From contig NZ_CP089545.1 in the NCBI RefSeq assembly GCF_021233055.1, positions 62,001-126,000 on the forward strand: a DNA stretch of 64,000 nt, written 5' to 3'. The notes under the pieces were generated by a model, which made no database searches, was not told the DNA's origin, and worked only from the letters and a program-made list of their open reading frames with translations. The DNA is from Spirosoma oryzicola. GTDB taxonomy: Bacteria; Bacteroidota; Bacteroidia; Cytophagales; Spirosomataceae. Both the position numbers and the translations under genes were made by a program. Positions 1 to 8,859 of the stretch are shown one piece after another. Numbering within the stretch: position 1 is the stretch's first letter; each line of letters begins with the position of its first letter.

Positions 1-1
1 A

Positions 2-286
2 GATTGCCAAGATATGGCCGATATTAGACAGGCTATTGATACGCTTGATGAGGAAGTAATCCATTTGTGGGCTCGCCGATTCGAGTATGTCAAAGCGGCT
101 GCTAAATTCAAAACCAACGAAACAGCGGTACGGGCGCCTGAACGCTTTGCGGCTATGCTGTCCCAGCGTCGACAATGGGCCAAAGAAAAGGGGTTAAATC
201 CAGATGTAATTGAAGGGCTTTATCGAGACTTAGTCACTCACTTCATCGAAGAAGAAATAAAGCATTGGCAGCAACGCTCAACTTAG
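2..286 (+). CDS. Chorismate mutase / isochorismate pyruvate-lyase-like protein (AroQ/PchB type), 5' end missing
   Basis: Small all-helical protein of the AroQ (type II chorismate mutase) fold. Visible family features are IRQAIDTLDEEV near the start, the stretch RFEYVKAAAKFK with the Arg and Lys expected in the active site, APERF, and the C-terminal helix ending FIEEEIKHW. This pattern fits the PchB-like branch better than the P-protein mutase domain. An ATG lies at position 14, but the frame is open to the left window edge and the preceding residues (D-C-Q-D) match the usual CQ-x-M-x-DIR beginning of this branch, so the true start is probably outside the window. It may act on chorismate or isochorismate; the substrate cannot be told from sequence. 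No siderophore synthesis genes are visible next to it. Confidence 0.8.
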   Translation, partial: DCQDMADIRQAIDTLDEEVIHLWARRFEYVKAAAKFKTNETAVRAPERFAAMLSQRRQWAKEKGLNPDVIEGLYRDLVTHFIEEEIKHWQQRST

Positions 287-346
287 ATTCTTTAAAAATT
301 TAAAGCAGCAATAAAATTACCTATCTTACGTGTGTAGCTTCATACC

Positions 347-736
347 ATGAAAACACGTCTCTTAACCAAGCAAAGTAGGCTGACAAATTGGCTATTGATC
401 GTAGCCCTGCTGTGCAGTCTTTTGATTTGTTTGGGGAGAGACAGTAGTAACAAGAACTGCCTACCAACAAGCGTTAAGACAGAACTAGCCCTTGCTACTA
501 AGCCCACAGTCAAGCAAGCTAAATTAGTCCAGAAAAGGCAATCTTTGAGTACGTTTTATGCCCCAAGCAGATTCAGGCAATTTGCAGCCATAGTGTTGTA
601 TAACGAACGAGTTACTCTTCAATTGAAGATCGTACGCTTGATTAATTCCGCCTTTATGTGTTTTGCGTACTTTGTTCCCGTAAAAACAATTCCTGCCAGT
701 ACCGACGAGCCTTTTTCAGACTCACTTAGAGGCTAA
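347..736 (+). CDS. Unknown small protein with N-terminal membrane segment
   Basis: A 129-residue frame starting at an ATG with one hydrophobic segment (about residues 14-30, WLLIVALLCSLLICL) preceded by several Lys/Arg, so it is an exported or membrane-anchored protein if real. The rest is basic and carries no motif I recognise. The DNA is AT-rich compared with the genes further right, and no clear ribosome binding site is present, so coding status is uncertain. It is followed at 820 by another short membrane-type frame on the same strand. Confidence 0.35.
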   Translation: MKTRLLTKQSRLTNWLLIVALLCSLLICLGRDSSNKNCLPTSVKTELALATKPTVKQAKLVQKRQSLSTFYAPSRFRQFAAIVLYNERVTLQLKIVRLINSAFMCFAYFVPVKTIPASTDEPFSDSLRG

Positions 737-819
737 GATCTCTTCTCAAAGCCCATCTATGGCTCATTACTTCACTTTTCTTCTCATCACTACTGGCAGG
801 TAGTCTAACTCATTATGGC

Positions 820-1029
820 ATGTTGGTAAAACGCATTAAAAAGCTGGTCAGGCTTATTACCTTAGTATGTCTAGTTGTACTCGCTCTATGTGGTATAGGT
901 ATAAACGGGGCAGGCCCACTAGCGTCACATAACCGAGAACGCTATATCGACAACGGAATCAAAATTGAGTTCGTCCAAACTAAAGATGAGGAAGGCAATT
1001 CGCAGAAAGAAGCCGAAGCCAAATTCTAA
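820..1029 (+). CDS. Small unknown protein with one N-terminal membrane helix
   Basis: A 69-residue protein starting at ATG 820: a basic N-terminus (VKRIKKLVR), a hydrophobic helix at about residues 11-29 (LITLVCLVVLALCGIGING), then a charged tail with RERYIDNGIKIEFVQ and a Glu/Lys-rich end. The layout of positive N-terminus, helix, GIGING and a charged tail resembles small uncharacterised Bacteroidota proteins, but I cannot name a family. A hairpin just downstream (1053-1107) may end its transcript. Function unknown. Confidence 0.5.
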   Translation: MLVKRIKKLVRLITLVCLVVLALCGIGINGAGPLASHNRERYIDNGIKIEFVQTKDEEGNSQKEAEAKF

Positions 1030-1052
1030 ATTTAACGAAACTCAGTTAAATG

Positions 1053-1107
1053 AAACTAGTGCAAGATCGTCTCATTAGTTAAAAAAACCATGGTCTTGCG
1101 CTAGTTT
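1053..1107. terminator. Hairpin downstream of the 69-aa frame
   Basis: Arms 1053-1068 and 1092-1107 are complementary over 16 positions, with two differences that remain G-U pairs in RNA on one strand. A 23-base A/T-rich loop separates them. It lies 23 bases after the stop at 1029, so a transcript-end or mRNA-stability role is plausible. There is no long U tract after it. Confidence 0.45.
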
Positions 1108-1366
1108 CCGATCATGTTGTACAACTGCGCTTACATAAAGAGACTTGGGCCCATATCACGCTTAGATATGGTATACGATATACACTTTTATGTAGTATTC
1201 CAGATCATGGAGCGAGAAGATTGACAACAAGCATACTTCAAAGCTTATCGGTCCACTCGTGAATAAAAATAAAAGTTGATACTATTTCTACTAAATTACG
1301 GTGTAAGCCTTTTCATAAATACCCCCTAGTTTGAGAGGAGAGCATACCAATGTTTCAATCTAAGCG
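1108..1366. other. Gene-free AT-rich stretch
   Basis: No convincing gene. AT-rich, with several TATAC/GTATA tracts around 1165-1195. Near its right end a purine-rich, Shine-Dalgarno-like stretch (GAGAGGAGAG, about 1333-1342) sits 8 bases before an ATG at 1350 that opens a six-codon frame (MFQSKR). That frame ends in TGA overlapping the ATG of the next gene at 1367. Confidence 0.4.
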
Positions 1367-1810
1367 ATGAGTTTTCTGGAGTGGTTTCTCGAACCGGCCA
1401 ACCCCGGTCCAGTAGGTAATGTAGAAGTCGATTCACCGGAGCCGGACGACCAGGACCCGCCCAAAAAATGGCAGATTTGGCTTGCCGTTCTAGTCGGACT
1501 CGTATTGGCTGGGATTGGTATGTGGTGGGCGTTCTACGATCTGTTCCAGGTCGGCATTGGCCGAGCCATACTCAAATTGTGCTGGCTGACTCTTTATGTT
1601 TTTGCCAGCCACAAAATTACGGCAAGACCCGACTATTCGAACGTTGGCTGGTTGGGCGGTCTACTAAACAATCCATTTCGTATATCGGATGATTTCAACC
1701 GGGGGCTTGTCTACCTGCAAGCTTTCCTGTTCCCTGGCAAGTTGATAGCATACAGCTCAATCGTAGGCTGGATCTTGATGCAACGTCTCTACAAACGACG
1801 CAGAAGCTAA
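1367..1810 (+). CDS. Unknown integral membrane protein
   Basis: A 147-residue protein. An acidic, Pro-rich cytoplasmic N-terminus (residues 1-33, with SPEPDDQDPPKK) is followed by membrane helices at about 36-58 (IWLAVLVGLVLAGIGMWWAF), 63-82 and 120-140, and a basic tail (YKRRRS). No family was recognised. The start codon overlaps the stop of a six-codon upstream frame (ATGA at 1367-1370), and the only ribosome-binding-like sequence lies ahead of that upstream ATG, so translation may be coupled. It converges on the DUF4374 gene, with a shared terminator hairpin between them. Confidence 0.6.
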   Translation: MSFLEWFLEPANPGPVGNVEVDSPEPDDQDPPKKWQIWLAVLVGLVLAGIGMWWAFYDLFQVGIGRAILKLCWLTLYVFASHKITARPDYSNVGWLGGLLNNPFRISDDFNRGLVYLQAFLFPGKLIAYSSIVGWILMQRLYKRRRS

Positions 1811-1871
1811 ACTTGTCAAATAATCAAGAAGCCATAAAACCCAGGGGGTTCGGGGTACAAAGTCGAAGAAT

Positions 1872-1914
1872 AAAAAAGCCGTCTCTCGATTCAGATCGAA
1901 GACGGCTCTTTTTA
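1872..1914. terminator. Bidirectional rho-independent terminator between convergent genes
   Basis: The stem AGCCGTC / GACGGCT (1877-1883 and 1901-1907) is extended by an inner CGAT/ATCG pairing, with an A run on the left (1872-1877) and a T run on the right (1909-1913). It can therefore serve the plus-strand gene ending at 1810 and the minus-strand gene ending at 1930. Confidence 0.85.
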
Positions 1915-1929
1915 TGCGATTATAGCGTA

Positions 1930-3267
1930 TTAGAAAATGCCGATGTAATGGTTTCCGGCTTTATTAACCAACTTAGCACCCTTGGTCACAGCACCGGTTT
2001 GGCGGTTGATGATATAAATATTACCGTCTTTACCAACGGGTGTGAATGCGATGTAGACGTCATCTCCGCTTACCAGAATCCCTTGGTATTGACCGAAGTC
2101 AAGACCGGCTTCATACGGCAAGTCGACTCGCGTGGCCGTCTTTGCGTTCAGGTCCAGCCGGGCAACAAAACCCTGATCAGAGCCGTCCTGCGAATAAAGC
2201 GCGTAAGCAATACCATTACCGGCGTATTTCCAGCTATCGACGTACACATTTTTCGCGCCCAAAGCTGCATCCAGGCTAAACACATACGAATTGTCGTACT
2301 CATTGTTCTGGCCGATCTTCAGAATATGCGAACCTTTGGAATCCCGTTGTGTAGCCTGATAGATAGCGCCGTCGTTAGCTAGAAACGAATTATGGCTACG
2401 ATAGCCGCTGTTATCGCCGAAGCCGACCGTTGAGGTAATCACCTTGGGATTTTCCAGCGAAGGATAATCGACGATGACCGATTTGCTGCCTAGCCGGGTA
2501 AAATTGGTTTCTGTCAGACCAGTTGCCGGATTTCTTTTCTGCATCCAGGTACCAATGATGAGCTTGTTTTTCGCCTGATTCAGCACCGGGGCATCCAGCC
2601 GGAAAATGGCATGACCCTGCAATTCTTCGGCTGCCGACAGCGGAATTTGGTACTGCTTGTAACCAGCGATCAGCACCTTTTGCAGATCTAGCGCCAATAC
2701 GGTAGCCGTTCCCCGGTAGTAAGCGAATGGAGACGTTGGTGTTGATCCAGCCGGCGCATTGTTGGCCGCTATGTTGGCCACGTTGACGGCGATTCCCGTT
2801 TTATCACCATCGAACAATTTCACCCAGCGGGGCGATGTGCTGGCGTATTGTGAAATATTGACGGTTACGTCTTCCTGCGCGTATGATCCGGCTCCGTTGA
2901 CTTTGTATCTCGAAAATTCTCCGCCGTTATCACCGGTATAGGCAATGTTAAACAGGGTATGACCATCTTCGGAAGATTGCAGCCGGGCCGTACGGTTCGA
3001 TTTTACGGCGAAACCGTTGTCGTAAACGCTGATGGATGTATTCGGATTTTTGGCGTCCGCTTTGCTGACCGAGTAAACCATGGTTCCTCCGTTTCCATCG
3101 CCCGGAGTAGTCCCCATAACAGCGCCAGCCACCGTAATCCAGCGATCTTCATTGGCTACCGGATCAGGATCGGTACCCGTACCTGAATTTTTGTCTTGAC
3201 AACCCGTAAGGGAAACGGCTATAAGAAAGCTTCCCAGCAGGGATAGATTCAATATTTGCTTTTTCAT
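1930..3267 (-). CDS. DUF4374 lipoprotein, partner of TonB receptor
   Basis: A 445-residue lipoprotein: signal peptide with lipobox LTGC (Cys23), a short Gly/Thr/Asp-Pro linker, then a beta-propeller-like body typical of DUF4374 proteins. The end is YIINRQTGAVTKGAKLVNKAGNHYIGIF. DUF4374 proteins are usually encoded beside TonB receptors and PepSY membrane proteins and are thought to help siderophore or metal uptake at the outer membrane. The exact role is unproven. Only 12 bases separate it from the receptor at 3280-5700, so the two are surely co-transcribed. A paralogue, also next to a TonB receptor, lies at 62255-63532. Confidence 0.85.
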   Translation of the reverse strand: MKKQILNLSLLGSFLIAVSLTGCQDKNSGTGTDPDPVANEDRWITVAGAVMGTTPGDGNGGTMVYSVSKADAKNPNTSISVYDNGFAVKSNRTARLQSSEDGHTLFNIAYTGDNGGEFSRYKVNGAGSYAQEDVTVNISQYASTSPRWVKLFDGDKTGIAVNVANIAANNAPAGSTPTSPFAYYRGTATVLALDLQKVLIAGYKQYQIPLSAAEELQGHAIFRLDAPVLNQAKNKLIIGTWMQKRNPATGLTETNFTRLGSKSVIVDYPSLENPKVITSTVGFGDNSGYRSHNSFLANDGAIYQATQRDSKGSHILKIGQNNEYDNSYVFSLDAALGAKNVYVDSWKYAGNGIAYALYSQDGSDQGFVARLDLNAKTATRVDLPYEAGLDFGQYQGILVSGDDVYIAFTPVGKDGNIYIINRQTGAVTKGAKLVNKAGNHYIGIF

Positions 3268-3279
3268 GTAAGCGACTGA

Positions 3280-5700
3280 TTATAAATTATTAATTGAGTA
3301 ATTCAACTTGAGATAAAAGGCTCTCCCCGGCTTCTGAACGGCGAAATTGTCGTAGGCCTGCTGGTCAAATATGTTTTTGATGTCGGCACTGATGATGAAC
3401 CGCTTGTTTGGCAGTACATAACTGGCTCCCAGATCCTGGATGTACTGACGGGGGGTTCTAAAGTCGTCAATGACCAGCCAGGTGGTGTAAAATCGCTCTA
3501 CAAAGCGGAACCCGTAATACACATTAAGTCTTGATTGCTGAGCGAGTACGTCTTTAAACGAGTACTGAATTGTGTTATTAATCGTGAAAAAAGGTTCGTT
3601 GGGAAGCTGGCGGTTGTAATAATCGTACTCCCGACCGTTGGGGTCGTAGCGCATGTTGAAGACCGAATTGAATTTCGATGCGCTCAGGCCAATGGTAAGG
3701 TTGTTTTTGTAGCTGTAATTGGCTTCGGCTTCAAACCCGATGGACTTGGTCTTTCCGAGGTTTTCGAAGGGGTCCGTTTGTACCGCATCGTTCAGTCTGG
3801 GATTTACCCGTTGAACGATTTTGTCTCTCGTGTCACGGATGAAGCCAGATAAGGCGAAGGAATATTTATGCTGTCCGGTTGTGTACGATCCCGCTCTAAA
3901 ACCAACGTTCAGGTTGTTACTAACCTCCGGTCTGATCCCGAAATTTTCGACGATGTTTTCACCGGGACTGCCAAAAACTTCGCCTTCGGAAGGCAAGCGA
4001 ACGGCTTTTTCTGCGGAGGTGAGAACGTACAAATTGGGCAGGAGCGCGTACGACAAAGCCGCTCCGTAACCAGTCGTTGTTTTGGCGTTGGCTGTTCTGT
4101 TCTCCCGCCGACTACTCTGCCCTTCCGTTACGACCAGAACCGGGTCCATTTTGTCAATTTGCTGTTGGTAATACTTTCCAAACACATTGGCTTTCAGCTT
4201 AGAATCAAAGGCTTTTAACTCGTAAGCAACAGACGTTATATGTTTCGCCAGGTTCCGGGTTCCGATGAATTCCCGTTCGCTTTCCGAGCGCAGAAAATCC
4301 TGCTGATCGCGGTCTATGTTATAGAAGATGTGATTGAGAACCAGTCGGTGATTCTGGTGAAAATCATAATTGATCCCGGCCCGGAACGTAATTACGTGTC
4401 GGTTGATATGGTTTATCGTCGGCGCTCCTTGCTGCGCTCCGCCGGGCCGTAAGATCGGGTTACCGTCCAGACCGACACTCCGTTCGCCAAACCAGTTGTA
4501 ATTCCATTTGACGGTATCCACAACGATCTGGCTGCGGTTGCTCGACATACCGCTCAGAGTAAATTCAAGGCCATCAACCAGCAGATTTTTCTTCCGGTAG
4601 TTCAGACTAAGCACGTGTGATTCGGATTCCGTGAACCGGCCCTTGTAAGGGATTGACATATAGGTGCCATGCTGAATCTCCTTATAGTCGCTGGAACCGT
4701 TATAGCCTACAAAAAACTGATCCGCCCATTTTACGTCCGTAAACCCAACCTCAACTTGTCCTCCGATTGACTTGTAGGCATCGTTGAAGCGCCGGGCCCG
4801 TACGTAGTCATACCGGCCATTGGGTAGAATATTTCTGACAAATTTCCCCCATACTTCGTAATCGTTATCCGAGTGATTGTAGAATCCCGATGCTTTGACG
4901 GTAAACCCACTTTTCGCATTCCGATGTGTACCGCTAATGGTAGCCTGAAGCGTATTAAACGAGCCGTACGAAACCGAAGCGGTCAGGTTGTTGCCCATTC
5001 CTTTTTTCAGGATCACATTGATCGCTCCTCCCAAGGCATCGTCGGATAGATGGGCAGGAATTACCCCCTTATATACTTCGATGCGCTCGATAAGAGCCGG
5101 GGGTATACTATTTAAGCTAAAGGACGCACCGTAGGTAGAAATAGGGATACCGTCTATGAATATACGTACTGACTCGCCCGACATTCCATTCAGGTTATAA
5201 CTGACCGATGAGCCCAATCCGCCATTCTGCCGAACTCGTACGCCAACGGTTCTGTCCAGCAGTTCGTTGGTTTGAAAATTTCGGTTGGCTACTTCCTTTG
5301 TCTCGATGACATTGACCGCGAAACCCTGCGTTTCGATCTCTTTTTTTTCGGTCTTGTGTTTGACCTGCACTTCGGCCAGATCGAAAATTGCCTTGTTGAC
5401 CAGAACCGGCAGACTATGGACCGGCTTGTGGACGTGTAGTTTTACACTTTTCGGCTGAATCTCGACGGACGTTATTGAGATCTCCTGATGACCATACGGA
5501 ACGTTTTTAAGTTCGAAATGCCCCCGCTCATCGGACAAAGTGGCTATGCTGGTGTTTTTGATGCGTACCGTAACGTGGGCTACACCGGTGTCACCTTCAA
5601 CATGAACATTTCCTCTTAATGTAGCAAAACGAACACCGTCCGTTTGCGCAAAGACACAACAACTAATGAGTAGACAGGTCAGTAAGTAGTAGTATTTCAT
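3280..5700 (-). CDS. TonB-dependent outer-membrane receptor with carboxypeptidase-regulatory-like N-terminal domain
   Basis: An 806-residue receptor. It has a signal peptide (cleavage near CCVFAQ), then a CarboxypepD_reg-like domain (about 25-110: LRGNVHVEGDTGVAHVTV, SDERGHFELKNVPYG). A TonB plug follows (about 120-235), with NELLDRTVGVRVRQNGGLGS, FIDGIPISTYG and VYKGVIPAHLSDDALGGAINV. A 22-strand-type barrel ends in aromatic residues (FYLKLNYSINNL). The plug wording (GVIPAHLSDDALGGAINVI) matches the siderophore or metal receptor class that pairs with DUF4374 lipoproteins, not the SusC sugar class. Substrate is not determinable. It is first gene of a two-gene minus-strand operon. A palindrome at 5726-5748, just upstream, may be the operator. 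Confidence 0.9.
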   Translation of the reverse strand: MKYYYLLTCLLISCCVFAQTDGVRFATLRGNVHVEGDTGVAHVTVRIKNTSIATLSDERGHFELKNVPYGHQEISITSVEIQPKSVKLHVHKPVHSLPVLVNKAIFDLAEVQVKHKTEKKEIETQGFAVNVIETKEVANRNFQTNELLDRTVGVRVRQNGGLGSSVSYNLNGMSGESVRIFIDGIPISTYGASFSLNSIPPALIERIEVYKGVIPAHLSDDALGGAINVILKKGMGNNLTASVSYGSFNTLQATISGTHRNAKSGFTVKASGFYNHSDNDYEVWGKFVRNILPNGRYDYVRARRFNDAYKSIGGQVEVGFTDVKWADQFFVGYNGSSDYKEIQHGTYMSIPYKGRFTESESHVLSLNYRKKNLLVDGLEFTLSGMSSNRSQIVVDTVKWNYNWFGERSVGLDGNPILRPGGAQQGAPTINHINRHVITFRAGINYDFHQNHRLVLNHIFYNIDRDQQDFLRSESEREFIGTRNLAKHITSVAYELKAFDSKLKANVFGKYYQQQIDKMDPVLVVTEGQSSRRENRTANAKTTTGYGAALSYALLPNLYVLTSAEKAVRLPSEGEVFGSPGENIVENFGIRPEVSNNLNVGFRAGSYTTGQHKYSFALSGFIRDTRDKIVQRVNPRLNDAVQTDPFENLGKTKSIGFEAEANYSYKNNLTIGLSASKFNSVFNMRYDPNGREYDYYNRQLPNEPFFTINNTIQYSFKDVLAQQSRLNVYYGFRFVERFYTTWLVIDDFRTPRQYIQDLGASYVLPNKRFIISADIKNIFDQQAYDNFAVQKPGRAFYLKLNYSINNL

Positions 5701-5725
5701 TCGAAGAGAATTGACCCTCTGCCAT

Positions 5726-5748
5726 TAATTTAGACAAAGACTAAATTA
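5726..5748. promoter_or_regulatory. Palindrome in the TonB-receptor promoter region, candidate metal-repressor operator
   Basis: TAATTTAG (5726-5733) and CTAAATTA (5741-5748) form a perfect 8-bp inverted repeat around ACAAAGA, 26 bases upstream of the receptor start codon. Counted as one 23-bp site centred on 5737, 9 of 11 pairs match. The hexamer TTTAGA also occurs upstream of the second TonB receptor. A Fur- or DtxR-like repressor is a reasonable guess, but the regulator is not known. Confidence 0.4.
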
Positions 5749-6150
5749 GATCTGAGAACGAAGGTATTAAAATGGGATTAAAATAGGCTTTAATACTGTT
5801 AAATTTTATAAATTTTGTTTATATAGTTTAATTTAAGTAGACAAACGGAAAGATTGATAGATAATCAGACTCATTTACTTATGGGATATAGCTTTGGAAA
5901 GTGACGTATTGACCACTATGTATCGCTTGACGCACATACAATTGACAGAGACAGTTCGAAAGCGTTTACATGCAAGCACACCTTGCGACTGAAACCTCTG
6001 ACCTCACCAGCCTACAACACCTACCCCCTCAATAGGATATTCTTTTGCTTAACAGTAGCTAGTAGCTTTATCACTAATTTAACAGCCCTAAACCTTGACT
6101 AAATCCCGGTAGCGTTGGCCTTAACCGACGAACACGTTTTTGCACGATCC
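5749..6150. other. Gene-free intergenic stretch between divergent genes
   Basis: AT-rich on the left (5750-5870) and mixed on the right. It must hold the promoters of the minus-strand receptor and of the plus-strand hydrolase at 6151. On the minus strand TAGTCTTTG (5735-5743) is close to, but one base longer than, the TAnnTTTG -7 box. No small gene or RNA recognised. Confidence 0.4.
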
Positions 6151-7446
6151 ATGAACACCCGCTCCATTCTCGTTGTCTTCACCTTACTGCTGATAACAGT
6201 CAGACAACTAATCGCCCAGTCGCCGGGTGATACGCTCATCAATGGCGATTTGCTACCGAACGCTCCTGAACTGGCTGCCCGAGGGAGCTACAAAGTTGGA
6301 GTGCGGACGATCAAACTGGTTCACCCAGCCCAGGTTGATGTACTCCACGGAAACGCAGGTAAACATCCACTCTATGACCGCCCGTTGACGGTTGAACTAT
6401 GGTATCCAGCGCGGGTGCCGGGTGATAAACAGCCGACCGTTACCTACGAGTCCACCCTGGGCCGGTCCAATGATCCGAAACGACCACTTGTTCCGTTCAC
6501 TTTCCAGGGTCGGGCCGCTCGCGATGCGCAGCCGGACCCCAGCGGGGGCGCTTATCCGCTGGTGATTGTGTCGCACGGCTACCCCGGCTCGCGGTTACTG
6601 TTGACTTATCTAACCGAAAATTTGGCTTCCAAAGGCTACGTCGTTGCGGCCATCGATCATACCGAATCAACCTACGGCGATTTGGCGGCCTTTCCCAGCA
6701 CATTGCTGAACCGTGCTCTCGACGACAAGTTTGTGCTTGACGAGATGGCCCGGCTAGCGGGCAAAACCAGCAAGAGTTTTCTGTCGGGCTTGCTCAACGC
6801 CGATAATACAGCGTTGATTGGGTACTCGATGGGTGGATATGGTGTACTAAACGCAGCCGGAGCCGGGTACAGTCCACAGGCATTGAAGCTATTCGGGCAG
6901 ATGAGCGGAGGCAGTACGGCGCTGGAGGTTCGTACGCAGGCTTCACCCGCTTACAAAGCGTCGCTGGACCCTCGCATCAAGGCTGTCGTTGCGTTTGCCC
7001 CCTGGGGTATGGAACGTGGGGTTTGGGATGCCGACGGTCTGGCGGGTTTAAGGCTGCCTACCCTGCTGGTAGCTGGCAGCAAAGATGATGTATCTGGGTA
7101 CGAAAAAGGCGTCAAAGCGATTTACGATGGTGCTGTCAACGCAGACCGGTACATGCTGACCTACATCAACGCCCGGCATAATGTAGCGCCTAATCCGCCC
7201 CCATCAGCCTCGATGCGACCCGGCGTGTCAGCGGATGAATACATGCATTATGCCGAGCCAGCCTGGAACGAGCGTCGGATCAATAACATCAATCAGCATT
7301 TCGTAACGGCTTTTCTGGGTATTCACCTCAAGGGTATGGACTATAAGAAGTATTTGGATCTACCAGAAGGCGACACGGCTGAGGGATGGACCGGTTTTAA
7401 ACCTCGTATGGCCGTAGGGCTAGAAATGCGTCATGCCAAACCGTAG
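6151..7446 (+). CDS. Secreted alpha/beta hydrolase (dienelactone-hydrolase / PAF-acetylhydrolase-like)
   Basis: A 431-residue serine hydrolase. The start chosen is ATG 6151 because it begins a clean signal peptide ([23 protein letters not shown]); the frame also runs back to a TTG at 6115, which would put charged residues before it. The core has the oxyanion region [11 protein letters not shown], the nucleophile elbow GYSMGG (Ser226), an acidic member in AGSKDD (Asp312 or Asp313) and the histidine in ARHN (His343), so the triad is complete. The family cleaves ester bonds of small or lipid substrates; the true substrate is unknown. It is a single gene, followed by a long palindromic repeat. 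Confidence 0.85.
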   Translation: MNTRSILVVFTLLLITVRQLIAQSPGDTLINGDLLPNAPELAARGSYKVGVRTIKLVHPAQVDVLHGNAGKHPLYDRPLTVELWYPARVPGDKQPTVTYESTLGRSNDPKRPLVPFTFQGRAARDAQPDPSGGAYPLVIVSHGYPGSRLLLTYLTENLASKGYVVAAIDHTESTYGDLAAFPSTLLNRALDDKFVLDEMARLAGKTSKSFLSGLLNADNTALIGYSMGGYGVLNAAGAGYSPQALKLFGQMSGGSTALEVRTQASPAYKASLDPRIKAVVAFAPWGMERGVWDADGLAGLRLPTLLVAGSKDDVSGYEKGVKAIYDGAVNADRYMLTYINARHNVAPNPPPSASMRPGVSADEYMHYAEPAWNERRINNINQHFVTAFLGIHLKGMDYKKYLDLPEGDTAEGWTGFKPRMAVGLEMRHAKP

Positions 7447-7500
7447 TACTACGTTCGTCTGGGCAGTACGTTATGAACGATTTTTCAATAAGATTTCTGT

Positions 7501-7576
7501 CATTCCGACGCAGGAGGAATCTTCGGGTAGAGTTTGTTTTATTGAATAATTCAAAGGTTCCTCCTGCGTCGGAATG
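7501..7576. repeat. Dispersed palindromic repeat, family A, copy 1
   Basis: Perfect 19-bp inverted repeat: arms 7501-7519 and 7558-7576, beginning CATTCCGACG and ending CGTCGGAATG. The 38 bases between are T-rich. Related copies lie at 17300-17375 and 58398-58479. All three are in gene-free DNA just after a stop codon. Confidence 0.85.
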
Positions 7577-7766
7577 GCAAAAAGGCACCGATCAATGCTT
7601 GATTTTAAAAAGTTTAGACAGCTTCTTAAAACTAGATGCGGGCCGGTCTGGATGACAGGAAATACCCAGCTGATAGCGCATACAGACTAGGCAACTTAGC
7701 GAACGTCAAAAGAAAACGGCCGGTAATATCGTTTAAGGGTGTAAAAAGCACCTATCGCGTTCAATC
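7577..7766. other. Rest of the gap before the FHA/kinase/wall locus
   Basis: No gene seen between the palindromic repeat and ATG 7767. This stretch should contain the promoter of the long plus-strand locus. No convincing TAnnTTTG box was found. Confidence 0.35.
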
Positions 7767-8768
7767 ATGGCTAATCAGCCCAACTGGCTTCATAAATTAG
7801 GGAATTTACTCGTGCCCCCCAGCCAGAGTCAAACCACCCCTGTTGCTACGGTGACAAACAAGCGAATTCTGGACGAGTTGGTAACGTCGTTTGAGGACTC
7901 CATCGGTCGGGAATCGGTTGGGGCCAGTATGCTGTTTAATGCGCACTTTCTCATCATTCTACACCCGGACACTTATGAAGAACGCCAGAATGCGTTTCCG
8001 GTTATTGTCGATGAAGCCGTAAAATCATTTAAAGCCAGTATTGAATCGCACAAAGGGCAGTATGAACGGATTGCTCCCGTGGCTTCCAGCTGGTTTTTTA
8101 AATTTGGGGGCGGACGGGAGTTTGGCGGAGAAACGGTCTCGCCAACCGATGTTTACGTCGTCGGTGCCCTGACCGGTATTTTGCCCGGCAACGAAGCGCG
8201 CCAGTCGCCGGATAAGCTGCACGTAACGCGCCGGGTCAAACAAACCAACCGCTACGAAAAGGTGGATGTAGACCTGAATACATTTCAGCATATCGACTTT
8301 CGCGAGCCGGGGGCGTTTGTCGTTAAGTTTAAATTCGATTCGTCGCCCGCCCAACAAGAACGGGCACCGATGCCGGGGTCGGCCACCCGAAACGCAACAG
8401 TATTGCCCCGCAGTTTGGCTGCCGGACTAGCCGAGCTTACCTATTACATCGCCGAGTTAAACAAAGAGGATTCGTACCTGATGCGCGACCGGGAGATTGT
8501 GGTAGCCCGCAAGGAACCCGAAAACCAACATTTTCCGAATTATCTGTTGCTCGAATCGGCGTACGTATCAAATCCCCACGCTCGCATTCGCTACGACGAT
8601 GCTACGCAAACCTTTCAGCTCGCGTCCTTCAGCCGGAACGAAACCCGCGTGAACGAACAGCTTATTCCCCGTAGTGAACCGGCTAGTCCACAGTGGTATA
8701 CGTTACCCGACAAGGCCCAAATTCTGCTCAACAGTATGGTAACGCTACACTTCCAACGGACTCTGTAA
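7767..8768 (+). CDS. FHA-domain protein, N-terminal domain unknown
   Basis: A 333-residue protein with no signal or membrane helix, so cytoplasmic. Residues from about 235 to 333 look like a forkhead-associated (FHA) phosphothreonine-binding fold: REIVVARKEP, then VSNPHARIRYDD where FHA domains usually have SRxHA, then ETRVNEQ with the conserved Asn. The usual GR and SR residues are not all present, so phosphopeptide binding may be weak or lost. The first 200 residues form an alpha/beta domain without a name I can give. The same two-part layout recurs in the FHA protein at 17436-18323. It is first gene of the locus with the phosphatase, kinases and SEDS-PBP fusion. Confidence 0.7.
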   Translation: MANQPNWLHKLGNLLVPPSQSQTTPVATVTNKRILDELVTSFEDSIGRESVGASMLFNAHFLIILHPDTYEERQNAFPVIVDEAVKSFKASIESHKGQYERIAPVASSWFFKFGGGREFGGETVSPTDVYVVGALTGILPGNEARQSPDKLHVTRRVKQTNRYEKVDVDLNTFQHIDFREPGAFVVKFKFDSSPAQQERAPMPGSATRNATVLPRSLAAGLAELTYYIAELNKEDSYLMRDREIVVARKEPENQHFPNYLLLESAYVSNPHARIRYDDATQTFQLASFSRNETRVNEQLIPRSEPASPQWYTLPDKAQILLNSMVTLHFQRTL

Positions 8769-8770
8769 TC

Positions 8771-8854
8771 ATGATCGACGCGCTACTTGTCTTTGTCTTG
8801 CTGCTATTCGTCATATTTCTAGTGCTGAAACATTTTCAGGATTTACCTCGATAG
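8771..8854 (+). CDS. 27-residue single-helix membrane microprotein
   Basis: ATG at 8771, two bases after the FHA stop codon, opens a 27-codon frame ending in TAG at 8852-8854. It encodes an acidic N-terminus (MID), a hydrophobic helix of about 17 residues (ALLVFVLLLFVIFLVLK) and a short polar tail (HFQDLPR). The tight spacing and the near-perfect helix length argue for a real gene. It may be a small partner of the membrane kinases, phosphatase or wall synthase encoded next to it; that is inference only. Confidence 0.5.
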   Translation: MIDALLVFVLLLFVIFLVLKHFQDLPR

Positions 8855-8859
8855 GTTAT

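Noticed and set aside
1813..2382. 189-codon plus-strand frame
   Set aside because: Antisense to the well-supported DUF4374 gene and crosses the terminator at 1872-1914; a codon-bias shadow.
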